Origin: Ailurus styani
Taxonomy: Eukaryota > Chordata > Mammalia > Carnivora > Ailuridae
Reading direction: 5' to 3'
Length of the DNA: 64,000 nt
Assembly: GCA_002007465.1 (NCBI GenBank)
Contig: LNAC01000740.1
Location: 449,513 to 513,512, forward strand
Shown: piece after piece, positions 43,651 through 53,949 of the stretch
Numbering within the stretch: the first letter of the stretch is position 1
Layout of the letters: every line of letters begins with the position of its first letter
Made by a program: the position numbers and the translations under genes
The notes under the pieces: model-generated
What the model was told of the DNA's origin: nothing
Database searches by the model: none
The model's input: only the letters and a program-made list of their open reading frames with translations

Positions 43651-44357
43651 AGTCACGCAAATGAAGTATACGTGTCATATAAGCGAAGTTCCTTTCCAGC
43701 ACCAAGAGGACTGAAACTATGGGGAGGACCTCAAAATGTTCTTGATTGATTTCCAGACTTTTTGAGCTGTACTTAAAGAAAGGAAGGTACTTAAAAGGAA
43801 AGGAAGGGATATACAGAAAGTCTGGGAGCATATGGCCTAGGAGGATGTAAAAAGTGGCCTGTTGGCATTCATGGGACAGAGATTGGTAAGGAAGGGCCCT
43901 GTACACCATGACAGCTCAGGGGCACACGTTGGAGGAGCGTTCCCTACCGTCTTTATTTATAATGTCCTCTTGAGCGCAGGGCAAGATTCACATGATCTGG
44001 TAGAAAGCATTGCCATGCCTCATAATGAAATGCTTATGTGCCAGCTGACGTACCAAAGTCTGAATCAGTCCGAAAGTTGACTGGGAGATAGTAGAAGTCG
44101 AAGCTGCTTGTGTCAGAGTCTTCTTGGTTCCCAAGAAGGAAGTGCCACAGTAGGTGCTGGAGAAAGATGGTGGTAGCAATGAAATGAACACGAGCTCTAG
44201 CCTGGTGTCAGTTTCTCTTGGCTCTTTCCTGGTTTGGACCTTGTATTTTGAGAAATACTGTTATACGTCAAGAATCCTTCTTGACTGAAAGATAGTTATG
44301 TACACCAGAGGGTGCTGTGTTTCAACCTCATGTCTTCCTTTCTTTTTCCTTCCAAAG
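43651..44357. other. Unassigned sequence
   Basis: No repeat recognised. Ends in the pyrimidine-rich tract before the exon candidate at 44358 and includes a CTCF-like word at 44302-44315. Confidence 0.45.
44302..44315 (+). promoter_or_regulatory. Possible CTCF-like core
   Basis: ACACCAGAGGGTGC matches 12 of 14 positions of the CTCF core CCASYAGRKGGCRS, by eye. Short motifs of this quality occur by chance. Confidence 0.2.
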
Positions 44358-44456
44358 GTTGTGTGTTTGAAGATTAACCAGCTGAGGATTTGCCCTCAAC
44401 CAAAGACTGTTGAAGGTCTAAACATACCCCACCCATTTGCCACTTTCTTAGCATAA
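44358..44456 (+). other. Weak terminal-exon candidate
   Basis: Preceded by 'cttcctttctttttccttccaaag', a strong polypyrimidine tract and AG. The 99 bases are open from the first base: VVCLKINQLRICPQPKTVE and 13 further residues, then TAA at 44454. ATTAAA overlaps the stop at 44456-44461. An internal GT at 44415 (GAAG|GTCTAA) would be a poor donor. No family recognised. Confidence 0.2.
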
Positions 44457-45144
44457 TTAAAGGCATTTGATTGGAAGTAGCCATACCACAGACATTCTGG
44501 GTCGGCTTTCCTACATACTGCTAGTTCTTAGCTGTTCTTTCTTTAAAACTAGACAACTTTTCTTATGCTGCAGCTTCAGTCCATCTTCAGTGTTCATTTT
44601 TTTTTTTTTGATGGAAATGGAGACCATCTGGTCACCATCGTCTGTGTAATAACAATGATTGAAGATGGCTTTTAAGTCACCCTCCGGCCTTTTCTCTTGT
44701 CTAGGCAGCATTGTCTCTGTTCCTGTGGCCATTCCCCATAAATCTCATTTTCCAACCCTTTAATCATTCTGGTGGCTTTCTGTGGAAACGACATCAAAGG
44801 CTCAGTGTCAGTGCCTCTGTTCTGGTGGGATCTGGGCTGTCAGCTAATGGTTACAGAATGTGGTGGTTTTAACCATCCAGTTTCTGTAGCTAGTCCCCAC
44901 ATTTCCAAGCCATTCAGGATCTGCTAACCATTAGGGGGCTGGTTTACTACCTCTTAATTATGACACACTTTATAAATATTATTAAGGTGCTAATTTAACT
45001 TAAAACACAAAGTTTAGCTTGTGAATAATTCTAGCTCCCCCCCCAAGCCTAGTTTATTGTATTTAAGATACTTTTCTGAGCTGTCTGGTTATTAAGTGGT
45101 TATGTTATCTCTTGTTGGGGGACAATCTGAATTTTGTTGTGTTT
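44457..45144. other. Unassigned sequence
   Basis: No repeat recognised. The A+T-rich part at 44955-45010 ('aattatgacacactttataa') looks unlike repeat remnants and could be conserved non-coding DNA, which only an alignment can show. Confidence 0.4.
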
Positions 45145-45800
45145 CTTTCATTCATTTGTTCACTCAGCATCCATGAGTGCCTACAGAGTGTCAGGCCTTG
45201 TGCTAGGGATTGAGAACCCAAAGATGAACAACAAAACCTTTCCCTAAGTTCAAGGATAGCTCAAAGATTTTTCTTTTTTTTTTTAAGATTTATTTATTTA
45301 TTTATTTGACACACACAGACAGATTACAAGTAGGCAGAGAGGCAGGCAGAGAGACAGGGAGAGGAGGAAGCAGGCTCCCCGCTGAGCAGAGAGTCCGATG
45401 CCGGCCTCGATCCCAGGACGCTGAGATCATGACCTGAGCCGAAAGCAGAGGCTTTAACCCACTGAGCCACCCAGGCGCCCTCAAAGATTTTTCTAGAGGA
45501 AAAATCAGACACATACTTAAAAAAAAGAGAGATAGTGAATATAAAGTAAAAAGTGCTATAAAGGTGACTTAAGTGCAGTAGAAATTTAGAAAAGCATCAC
45601 TGAAGATGTCCTATTTGAAATGGGTCTGAGCGTGTATTAATCTTCAGGGATAAGGGAGTTAGAAAAGGCTCAAGGCAGGGGACTCCAGTATATGGGAAGG
45701 CAAGAAGGCTGGAGTGTCAGGGTGCAGTGAACCTAGGGGTAGCTAGGCATGAACTCGAGTGGCCGAAGAGGCAGGCAGATGCCAAACTGAAAACTGCTCG
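45145..45800 (-). mobile_element. L2 fragment, antisense, split by a SINE
   Basis: 'ttcattcatttgttcactca', 'tgtcaggccttgtgctaggg', then after the SINE 'aagtgctataaaggtgactt', 'gcatcactgaagatgtccta' and 'aggctggagtgtcagggtg' follow the antisense L2 3' end in order. Confidence 0.88.
45275..45480 (-). mobile_element. SINEC: Can-SINE, young type, antisense
   Basis: Musteloid body. Perfect 14-bp target duplication TCAAAGATTTTTCT at 45261-45274 and 45481-45494, inside L2. Confidence 0.97.
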
Positions 45801-45892
45801 TACCAAGCCAACAAGGATCCAACGGAAATATAGTGTGAGCTACATATGTCATTTTAAAATTCTAGGAGCAACATTTTGAAAATAAAAGTAAG

Positions 45893-46094
45893 GGACACCT
45901 GGGTGACTCAGTTGGTTAGGCATTTGCCTTTGGCTTCAGTCATGATCCCAGGGTTCTGCGATCGAGTCCTGCATCGGGCTCCTTGCTCAGAAGGGAGACT
46001 GCTTCTCCCTCTGCCTGCTGCTCCTCCTGCTTGTGCACGCATGCTCTCTGTCTGACAAATAAATAAATAAAATCTTTTTTTTAATTGAAAAATA
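45893..46094 (+). mobile_element. SINEC: Can-SINE, older type
   Basis: Sense copy inserted in transposon copy A. Perfect 12-bp target duplication AATAAAAGTAAG at 45881-45892 and 46095-46106. Confidence 0.96.
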
Positions 46095-46110
46095 AATAAA
46101 AGTAAGAAAC

Positions 46111-46603
46111 GAGCTCTCAAGCCTTGAAAAGACACAGAAGAACCTTGAATGCATATTACTAAGTGAAAGCCATTCTAAAAAAGCTAATACTGTATGATTC
46201 CAACCATATGATATTCTGAAGAAGGCAAAACTATAGAGACAATAAAAAGGTTAGTAGTTGCCAGCGGTTAGGGAGAGGGAAAGATGAATAGGTGGAGCAC
46301 AGAGGGTTTTTAGGATGATAAAACAATTCTGTATGATGCTATAATGGTAGATACATGCCATTATAAATGTGTCCAAACCCGTAGAATGTCTGGCGTCAGG
46401 GATGAATTGTAATGTGAACTCTGGACTCTGGGTGGTGATGTGTCCTGCAGGTTCATCAGGTATAAGAGATGTACCACTTTGGTGCAGGATGTTGATAATA
46501 GGAGAGGCTATGCATGCATGAGAGTAGGAGTGATTTGGAAACTCTGCTGAATCTTGCTGTGCAACTAAAGCTTCTCTCTGAAAATCTTTTAAAAATGAAA
46601 AAA
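46111..46603 (+). mobile_element. L1M 3' end, 5'-truncated
   Basis: 'attactaagtgaaagccatt', 'tactgtatgattccaaccat', 'agtagttgccagcggttagg', 'gtaatgtgaactctggactc' type sequence, ending in an A-rich tail. It lies within transposon copy A. Confidence 0.9.
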
Positions 46604-46795
46604 CGGACCTGGGTAGCTCAGTTGGTTAAATGTCCAATTCTTGATTTCGACTCAGGTCATAATGTCAGTGTTGTGAGATCAAGCCCTGCATAGGGTTCTG
46701 CACTCAGCGGAGAGTCTGCTCAGCTTCTCCTTCTCCCTCTGCTCCCCTCACTTGTGTGCACTCACACATGCATGAACTTCTCAAATCTTTTAAAA
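46604..46795 (+). mobile_element. SINEC: Can-SINE, older diverged type (cluster 1 of 3)
   Basis: 'acctgggtagctcagttggt' with the 'ttcttgatttcgactcagg' body and 'gcactcacacatgcatgaac'. Joins the L1M tail directly. Confidence 0.92.
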
Positions 46796-46806
46796 AATTA
46801 AAAAAT

Positions 46807-47010
46807 AGGGCGTCTGAGTGGCTCAGTGGGTTAAAGCCTCTGCCTTCTGCTCAGGTCATGATCTCAGGGTCCTGAGATCGAGGCCCACATTGGGCTCTCT
46901 GCTCAGCAGGGAGCCTGCTTCCTCCTCTCTCTCTGCCTGCCCCTCTGCCTACTTGAGATCTCTCTCTGTCGAATAAATAAATAAAATCTTTAAAAAATTA
47001 AAAAAAATAA
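46807..47010 (+). mobile_element. SINEC: Can-SINE, young type (cluster 2 of 3)
   Basis: Near-consensus body ending in a long A-rich tail. ATTAAAAAATA before it and AAATTAAAAAAC after it are a probable target duplication in the previous SINE's tail. Confidence 0.94.
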
Positions 47011-47094
47011 AAAATTAAAAAACAAAAATGCAAGTCAAATTAATTTTAACATATTTTTATTTAACTCAATTTATTAAAAAAATTTGAATAGTTT

Positions 47095-47271
47095 GGGGTA
47101 CCTGAGTGGCTCAGTCGATTAAGCATCTGCCTTCAGCTCTGGTGGTGATCTCAGGGTCCTGGGATCGAGCCCTGTGTCAGGGTCCCTGCTCAGAAGGGAG
47201 TCTGCTTCTCCTTCTACCTCTGCCCCCCTCCACTTGTGCTTGTTTGCTCTCTCTCTCAAATAAAATCTTTT
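47095..47271 (+). mobile_element. SINEC: Can-SINE, older type (cluster 3 of 3)
   Basis: Target duplication AAAAAATTTGAATAGTT (ends 47093) and AAAAAATGTGAATGGTT (47272-47288), two mismatches, within transposon copy A. Confidence 0.94.
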
Positions 47272-47726
47272 AAAAAATGTGAATGGTTCAACATGTAACT
47301 ATAATATAAAGGTTACTAATGAGATACTTCACATGACTTTTTTTTTACTAAGTCTTTAAAATCTAGTCTGAATTTGACACTTAATAGTGCATCTTAATTT
47401 GCACTAGTCACATTTCAAGTACTTAATAGGCATATGTAGCTAGTGGCTGCTGTATGGGACAGAGCAGCAGGTCTTGAAGATTGGAACCTGAGCTTGCCTG
47501 ATCAAAAAAAAAAAAACAACAACAACAAAACCTCAATTCTCAACCACACTGCTTTCCCGCTCTCTAAGCACTGTAATGATAAACACAAAAGGAAGGGAGC
47601 TTGCAGACTATCATTTAATCCCACAATGTCATCTACTGCCTTCTACATTGCTTGGTGGCCCAAGTTCAGAGCTTTAAGAGCAGCACTGTCTAATAGAAAT
47701 ACAATGCAAGCCACGTGTGTGATTTA

Positions 47727-47934
47727 TTTTTATTTATTTATTTTTAAGATTTTATTTATTCATTTGACACAGAGAGAGAGATTACAAGTAGGCAGAGAGG
47801 CAGGCAGAGAGGAGAGAGGAGGAAGCAGGCTCCCCGCTGAGCAGAGAGCCCGATGTGGGCCTCGATCCCAGGACCCTGGGATCATGACCTGAGCCGAAGG
47901 CAGCGGCTTTAACCCACTGAGCCACCCAGGCACC
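47727..47934 (-). mobile_element. SINEC: Can-SINE, young type, antisense
   Basis: Musteloid body. Perfect 16-bp target duplication CCACGTGTGTGATTTA at 47711-47726 and 47935-47950, inside transposon copy B. Confidence 0.97.
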
Positions 47935-48065
47935 CCACGTGTGTGATTTAAAATGTTTTAGGACCCACACTGGAAAAGTAAAAACAGAGAAATTTTAAGA
48001 ATGTATTGAACCCAGTATATCCAAAATACTGTTTCAACATGTACTTAATATTTAAAATTATTGCT

Positions 48066-49355
48066 GATGACATATAGATGAATGGAATAGAATAGAAAGC
48101 TCAGAAGTAAACTCTCATACATACAGTCAAATGATTTTTGACAAAAATGCCAAGACCATTTAATAGGAAAAGGGACAGTGTTTTCAACAAACGGTGCTGG
48201 GAAGATTGAATATCCACATGTAAAAGAATGATGGTGAACCCTTACCTTACAACATATACAAAAATTAATTTAAAATGGATCAGAGGCCTAAATGTAAGAG
48301 TTGAAACTATAAAAGTCTTAGGAGAAAATATAGAGGAAAAGCTTTATGACATGGATTCGGCAGTGATTCTTGGATGTATTACCAAAAGCACAAGCAGTAA
48401 AAGAAAAAATAGGTAAGTTGTTCTACATCAAAATGAAAAATTTCTCCACTTTAAAGGACACATTCAACAGAGTGGAAGTCAACCCATGGAGTGGAAGAAA
48501 ATATTTACAAATCATAACCCCTGATAAGGGGTTAATATCCAGAATATAGAAAGAACTCCTACAACTCAACAACAACAAAAACAAAACCTGTTTAAGGATG
48601 GCCAAAGGACTTACATAGACATTTCTCCAGAGAAGTTATGTACATGGCCAAAAAGCACACGAAAAGATGCCCACATCACTAATCATTGGAGAAATGCAAA
48701 TCAAAAACAAGATACTACTTTATACCCATTAGGATGGCTACTATATAAAAACAGAAAAAAGCAGCTGCTGTGGAAAACAATATGGTAGTTACTCAAAATG
48801 TTGAACATAGAATTACCATATGACCCAGCAATTCCACTTCTGGGTATGTGCCCAAAAGAACTATTGGTGTGCCCATGTTCATGGCAGCATTAGTCACAAT
48901 AGTCAGAAGATGGAAGCAACTCAAACGTCCATGGACAGATGAATGGATAAATAAAATGGATAAATATGTATACAAGGGAATATTATTCAGCTTTACAAAG
49001 GAATTCTGACAGGTGGCTGAACCTCAAAGACACTATGCTAAGTAAAATAAGCCAGTAACAAAAGGACAAATACTTTGTGATTCCACCTATAGGAGGTACC
49101 TATAGTAGTCAGATTCATAGAGATAGCATAGGATGGTGGCTTCGGGGGGGTTGGGGGAGGGGAATGAGGAGTTTGTCTTTAATGGAAACAGAATTTCTGT
49201 TTTGTAAGATGAAAAGAGTTCTAGAGGTAGATGGTGGTGATGGGATGATTACATCACGATGGGAATGTAATTAATGCCGCTGTACACTTAAAAATCATTA
49301 GTATGGTAAATTTCACATTATGTGTATTTTACCACAATATTTTTTTAAAATCCCC
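48066..49355 (+). mobile_element. L1: L1M ORF2 3' half and 3' UTR
   Basis: Sense L1: 'atgaatggaatagaatagaa', 'acggtgctgggaagattgaa', 'ccaaaagcacaagcagtaaa', 'ataaggggttaatatccaga', 'tatgacccagcaattccact', 'acgtccatggacagatgaat', then 3' UTR to 'gtgtattttaccacaat'. ORF2 is interrupted by stops. AAAATTATTGCTGATGA before it and AAAAATTATCGATGAG near 49595 are its likely target duplication, putting the insert end near 49590. Confidence 0.93.
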
Positions 49356-49594
49356 CTCCTTACAAAAAAAGATATAATTACTTCTGAGACCGTCCATGAA
49401 CATTTCAAATGGGAAAGGAGATGAAGAAAAGAGCCATGAACACATGAACACAGGGACTAAGAAAAATAAGAAGCTACCAAAAACTATAAGTATGTTGATT
49501 CAAAAAGGTAGTTTAAAGGTGATTTAAAAGATACTAGATCAGCTGCTTTAAATTTGTTCTGTCACTGCTTTAAATAAAGAACTCCATTGTATTT
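49356..49594. other. Unassigned insert tail beyond the L1M
   Basis: Lies between the recognisable L1M 3' end and the inferred right target duplication. It could be an L1 3' extension or a separate element. Confidence 0.4.
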
Positions 49595-49949
49595 AAAAAA
49601 TTATCGATGAGCTATTTTACATTCCTTTTCTTACTAAGTCTTCAAATCCAGTGTGTCTCACACTTATAATCCATCTCAATCTGGACAAGCCACAACTGAT
49701 GTTCTGAATAGCCACGTGTGGCTAGTGGCTATGGCATCAAGCAGCATATACATGTAGAATCTCCTGACTGGACGCAAGAAGCCAGCAGACGTTCTTTAAA
49801 CCAAGGAGTGACCTGAACAGACTTGTTTTTAGGGATGTTGGACAGAAGGGGAGAGACAACTAAGGGCTGGAAGCTTGAAAGGTTGTTTTGGACTCCCAGC
49901 CAGCGCGGACAGGGAACTGAATCACAGTAAAAGACACACGGATGATGCC

Positions 49950-50215
49950 AGTAGCCACTGTTTATGGTGCTCTCGCTGGGTGTCAGGCATAATGTTGCAC
50001 CCCTGACACCTCTGTCTTTATTCCTGCAGCAACTCTAAGAGACTGAGGCTATCACTTCCAGTAACAGAGAAGAAAATGGAAACACAGAAGACAAAACACC
50101 TTGCTTAGGTTACCGAAACTCATAGTTAGCAGAATCAGGATGTAAACCAGGCCCATCTGGCTCAAGAGCTTAAGCCCTTAAGTAGTGAACTGTGTCTTGC
50201 AAGGATATAGACAAG
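49950..50215 (-). mobile_element. L2/MIR-like fragment
   Basis: 'gggtgtcaggcataatgttg', 'tgcagcaactctaagagact', 'cttgcttaggttaccgaaac', 'gtaaaccaggcccatctggc' and 'caagagcttaagcccttaag' follow the L2/MIR-family segment. Orientation is uncertain. Confidence 0.75.
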
Positions 50216-50473
50216 AGGTCCTATTTGAAACATTCCCAGTTTTACAGGATTTGACAGCAGCCAGATAAGGGGAAGATGGGAGAGGGCTGCATAAAGGATG
50301 CAGGAGTGATTTGGATGCAGATCTCTTGCCTGGAAATCTGGACGGATCGTGAGAAGTAAGGTGAAGACCTAGGCAGTAAAACAGGATGGCTGATTTTTTT
50401 GCTTATTTTGTTTTGTTTCTTTTGAGGGGATAAATGCCAAGGGAAGGGGATGCAAAGACTAAGTGTATAGTTT
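50216..50473 (-). mobile_element. Probable L2 continuation
   Basis: 'gcaggagtgatttggatgca' and 'gtgagaagtaaggtgaagac' have weak antisense L2 character, and similar sequence recurs at 50727-50745. Diverged. Confidence 0.35.
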
Positions 50474-50492
50474 TTAAAGACCTAGAGGGACC

Positions 50493-50654
50493 AGGACTCC
50501 TGGGTGGTTCAGTCAGGTGAGCCTCCAGACTCTTGATTTCAGCTCAGGTCTTGATCTCTGGATTGTGAGTTTAAGCCCTGTGTTGTGCTCCATGCTGGGC
50601 GTGGAGCCTACTTAAAAAACAAACAAACAAACAAACAAACAAACAAATAAATAA
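50493..50654 (+). mobile_element. SINEC: Can-SINE, old poly(A)/(CAAA)n variant
   Basis: 'actcctgggtggttcagtca' head, 'cttgatttcagctcaggtct', 'gattgtgagtttaagccctg' and 'gcgtggagcctacttaaaaa', then (CAAA)n at 50619-50650; no CT tract. TTAAAGACCTAGAGGGACC before and TTAAAGACCTTACAGGGACC after are a long target duplication. Confidence 0.94.
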
Positions 50655-50674
50655 TTAAAGACCTTACAGGGACC

Positions 50675-52330
50675 TATGGCAGTTGGAAGTGATGGATTTG
50701 GAGCTTGGGAGATAGTTTAGAGCTGGCAGGAGTGATTTGGATGTTACTTAGGTCCAGGAGATTGCAAGTTCCTGGGCAGGGGGTTTGTTGCCTTGTGAAG
50801 GGCTTGTAGAGGCATGGGTCTTAACCTCCTTTGGGTCCCGAATGACTTTGAGACTGGCTGAGAAGTTGGAAAGAGCCACTTGACCGATGACCCTGGTGCA
50901 AGTAGTTTGGGCAGAATGGGAGGAAGGAATGGAGCCTGTAGTGTGCCAAAGACTGAGCAAGGAAGTTGAATAAGCGGGATGGTGGAAGCTGGCTCTGTGG
51001 GGGAGGAGAGAAGATGGGAGAAGGCCAATTAAAGGGATGATTCCTATTCTTATGAGAGTTAAGTGGTATTTTAAGTAAAGTCAGATGAAGTTTTACTGTC
51101 CAAGATCATCATAGAAACACCACCAAACCACCATGTAATATTAAAGTAGCCCTTAAAAAAAGGATAAACAAATATTGCTTTTACCAAATTTATGATGGTA
51201 AGCACATCACATCAGGTCTCATATATGCCACCAAGAGAAGTTCTTAGAAACTTTTGATTTAGGCTCTGGAAAGCCCATGGAAAGAACATAAATACGCTTT
51301 CTAGTTTGCATCAGAAGTTTACATGTCCCCACACACTCTCCTGAGTGTGTCAGTGGTGAGTGTGTCTGTGTGTGCACTCATGTATCGTAGGAAGAAGGTT
51401 GAGTTGAGATGGAAATAGGGAGATGTGTGTATGTTATTCCTGGTTTGACAATAGTTGTGAATAGGTAATTGTTAGAGTCTTATATTTGCACAGTCATGAC
51501 AACTGTTATTTTCATGATTTGTCATGGGCTTCCCTGCTTTATAGACTAGAGAAGGCTCAGGTGTTGAAATCTATCTCTTCTCCTTACCCCTGTGTGACCT
51601 CAGCACCCTAAGATCTCTCAAGACAGCTCCAAGAGCCCACAGAAGGCCCCAAATGTGTCTTCCATCTGACTCTCAATACCTGTGTTCTGCTGCCCTTCAA
51701 GACACTGACTTGAAAGTGACCGTGACTGTGAGGAGTTCCGGAAAATGTGCGACTTGTTGATCAGATCCAATCGGTTCTTCTGGTTGGGCAGTATAGGATT
51801 GGAGGTGGATTTATGTGGCACTACCCTGGTTCTAGGCCTCAAGGCTGATAAACCCAGTGAATGTTAATCTTACGTGTCAAGGGAAACTGATAACTTCCTG
51901 ATGAAATACTACGTTCAAATCGTTCCTCATAAAGTGAACGTACTAAAACTGTCCTGGGCCAACTGAGGCAGCACCACAGCCCGATCCTATTCCAGGGGCT
52001 GTGCCCCAGGCTCCTGTAGCTCTGCTCTGCTCTGCTCAGGCCTTGGGCGACTGCCCTACTCTGGACAAGGGCCCTGGAGATTTTCCAACAGAGAGGGGGA
52101 AGGAAAAGTTTACTTAGCTTCCCTCCCTTTTTGACGAGGAAATCGATTTGAAGTTTGACCTGTCAAATTCACTAAAAAATAGGGAATCTGGAGGACATCA
52201 GAAAGGACTAGGGTATGAGCTTAAGCAGAAGATAATTTGGTGACAAAAGCGGCTGGGTGAAGGCAGATGTGGTGCTGTGACTGGTGCTGTGCTGCTGGCA
52301 TCATTGGAGTGTGGAGAGCTTTAGAAAAAA
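50675..52330. other. Mostly unassigned; weak L2 resemblance at left
   Basis: 50690-51010 has some antisense L2 character ('gtttgttgccttgtgaaggg', 'gggagcaaagga'-like context). The rest is unassigned, with a TG-rich patch at 51347-51380 and a 'ctctgctctgctctgctc' run at 52020-52036. No gene recognised. Confidence 0.4.
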
Positions 52331-52334
52331 TGAT

Positions 52335-52910
52335 CGATATATGCAGAAGAATTGAAAGCAAGGTATTTGCTCACCCATGTTCATGAGGCATTATTCACAA
52401 CAGCCGGAAAGTAGAAGCCACCGGACTATCCCATCAACAGATGAGTGATACAGAAAACCTGTTCTCTGCATACAGTGGAATATTATTCAGCCTTAAAAAG
52501 GAAGGAGATCCCCCTCAGATAAATAAATAAAATCTTAAAAAGAACAACAACAACAACAAAGGAAGGACATCCTATCACATGGTACAACATAGATGATAAA
52601 CCTCGAGGACATTATTATAAGTAAAAGAACCCAGTCACTGAAACACAAATACTGCATCATTCCACTTCTGGAGGTATTAAAGTAGTCAGACTCTTGGAAA
52701 CAGAAAGTAGAATGGTGGTTGCCAGGGGCTGGGGGAGGGGGGGAAGGAAGTTGTTCAGTGGTTACAGAGTTTCGATTTTGCAAGATGAAAAGAATTCTGG
52801 AGATCTGTCGCACAGCAATGTCCATATGGTTGACACTGCTGTACGGCGCACTTAAAAATGGTTAAGATGATACATTTTATGCAATGTTTTTTACCATAAT
52901 TTAGAAAAAA
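52335..52910 (+). mobile_element. L1M 3' end, split by a SINE tail
   Basis: 'cacccatgttcatgaggcat', 'tattcacaacagccggaaag', 'tggaatattattcagcctta', 'gtggttgccaggggctgggg', 'gcgcacttaaaaatggttaa' and 'tttttaccataatttag': sense L1M ORF2 end and 3' UTR. Confidence 0.92.
52512..52557 (+). mobile_element. SINEC: Can-SINE tail only (46-base insertion)
   Basis: Consists of 'cccctcagataaataaataa', 'aatctt' and an A-rich (AAC)n end. Target duplication AAAGGAAGGAGATCC (52497-52511) and AAAGGAAGGACATCC (52558-52572), one mismatch. Confidence 0.88.
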
Positions 52911-53044
52911 ACCGAGCCTGATAAAACAACTGATGTACCTTTTTGCCGTTACACTTAATTGTCATCCTCCTGTGGGGGATCTGTGGCCTCTGTGTGGGAG
53001 GTTGGTGGGGTCAGAGCCGCCGCCGCCGCTGCAGTCACTGTGAC

Positions 53045-53277
53045 TTACTGGGTGCTCGCTGTGAACCAGGAGGCACGCGCTCGCCTTCCTACCCTCCGTG
53101 TCAGTTCACTGAGCAGCACGTCAGCCCTGGGAGGTCGGCATCACTGTCTCCATTTACCAGTGAGGAGTCCCATCATGAGGAATGAAATCATTTGCCCAGG
53201 AATACACAGGTCAATACACTTGGGACAAGTCCAGTTCTGTCTGATACTAGATTCTTAACCGCATTCTCAGCTCCCAT
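53045..53277 (+). mobile_element. L2/MIR-like fragment
   Basis: 'ttactgggtgctcgctgtga', 'ccatttaccagtgaggagtc', 'aatcatttgcccaggaatac', 'gtctgatactagattcttaa' follow the L2/MIR-family segment. Confidence 0.8.
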
Positions 53278-53545
53278 TATTCATCCATTCACTCGCTGAA
53301 AATCAGTATTGTGTGCCAGGCCCTGTGCTGGATGCTAAGGATGCTGTGGAGATGTGCCCTGACCTCGCAGAACTTAGAGCCTAGCTGGGGTTAGAGACAG
53401 TGAAGCAGGAAAAGATGGGAACAGAGATGCAGGTGCAGTGACAAATTCTGATGAAAGTTATGAAAGAAATAGGGTGCTGTAAAGGAGGAGTCTTCAGCGT
53501 GGAGGTTGGGGACTGACTTAGACATTTAAAAGGGCATTCGGAGAA
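53278..53545 (-). mobile_element. L2 3' end, antisense
   Basis: 'attcatccattcactcgctg', 'tgtgccaggccctgtgctgg', 'ccctgacctcgcagaactta' and 'atagggtgctgtaaaggagg' follow antisense L2. Confidence 0.87.
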
Positions 53546-53949
53546 GGTCTTACGAGGGCTGTGATTCTCAGAGAAGGGGGAGAGGCATGCCACCACCACC
53601 ACCAAGGCCCTCTGGAATCTGCAAGAGCTGCGAAGCTATGATCCCAGATAACATGGATGAAATAAAGGACAGGAAAGTAAAATTCAAAAAGGCAAAAGGA
53701 AAGAAAGCCCAGAACTCCTTTCTCGGGATTGTAGAATGGCCTATGATGAAAGAATCCCAGTCCTGCCCAATTCTAGCAGTGTCCCCTTCTCCCGCCAGCC
53801 CACTTCACCTCTCAGGTCCTCACATTCCTCATCTGCATGGGGAGAGAAAGACAAAGAACCTCTACCTAGATAGATTGCTGGTGGTACTGGTTAGTCGTGG
53901 TAGTGGAATAATTACAAAACTGCTTCCTTTATTTCTCTTCTGATTGGGC
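53546..53949. other. Unassigned sequence with a (CCA)n run
   Basis: (CCA)n at 53590-53604 opens a 118-codon frame (53587-53943). The frame has K-rich and P-rich parts but no domain, and its start lies in the simple repeat; not called a gene. Confidence 0.5.

Larger units (their letters stand above)
45815..47470 (+). mobile_element. Old DNA transposon copy A, split by an L1 and four SINEs
   Basis: Pieces at 45815-45892, near 46095-46110, 47011-47094 and 47272-47470 join into one short element: 'ccaacggaaatatagtgtga', 'tcaaattaattttaacatat', 'ttaatttgcactagtcacat', 'gtagctagtggctgctgtat'. Its ends are inverted ('tccaata' start, 'tattggac'-like end). I recall it as a MER3-like hAT element; the name is tentative. 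Confidence 0.75.
47681..49745 (+). mobile_element. Old DNA transposon copy B, split by an L1 and a SINE
   Basis: Same family as copy A: 'cagcactgtctaatagaaat', 'gcaagccacgtgtgtgattt', 'acccagtatatccaaaatac', then after the insert 'cttactaagtcttcaaatcc', 'gccacgtgtggctagtggct'. Pieces are 47681-47726, 47951-48065 and 49605-49745. Confidence 0.78.

Noticed and set aside
47443..47892. 149-codon frame
   Set aside because: Chimera of a transposon end, an A-rich run and an antisense Can-SINE; about a third of the peptide is the SINE-encoded '...LPAEQRARCGPRSQDP' string seen in many other copies.
53012..53030. (CCG)n run as a possible trinucleotide-expansion site
   Set aside because: Only about five units.
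53587..53943. 118-codon frame beginning with five prolines
   Set aside because: It starts in a (CCA)n repeat and has no domain or clear splice sites. Lysine-rich middle part noted but not sufficient.
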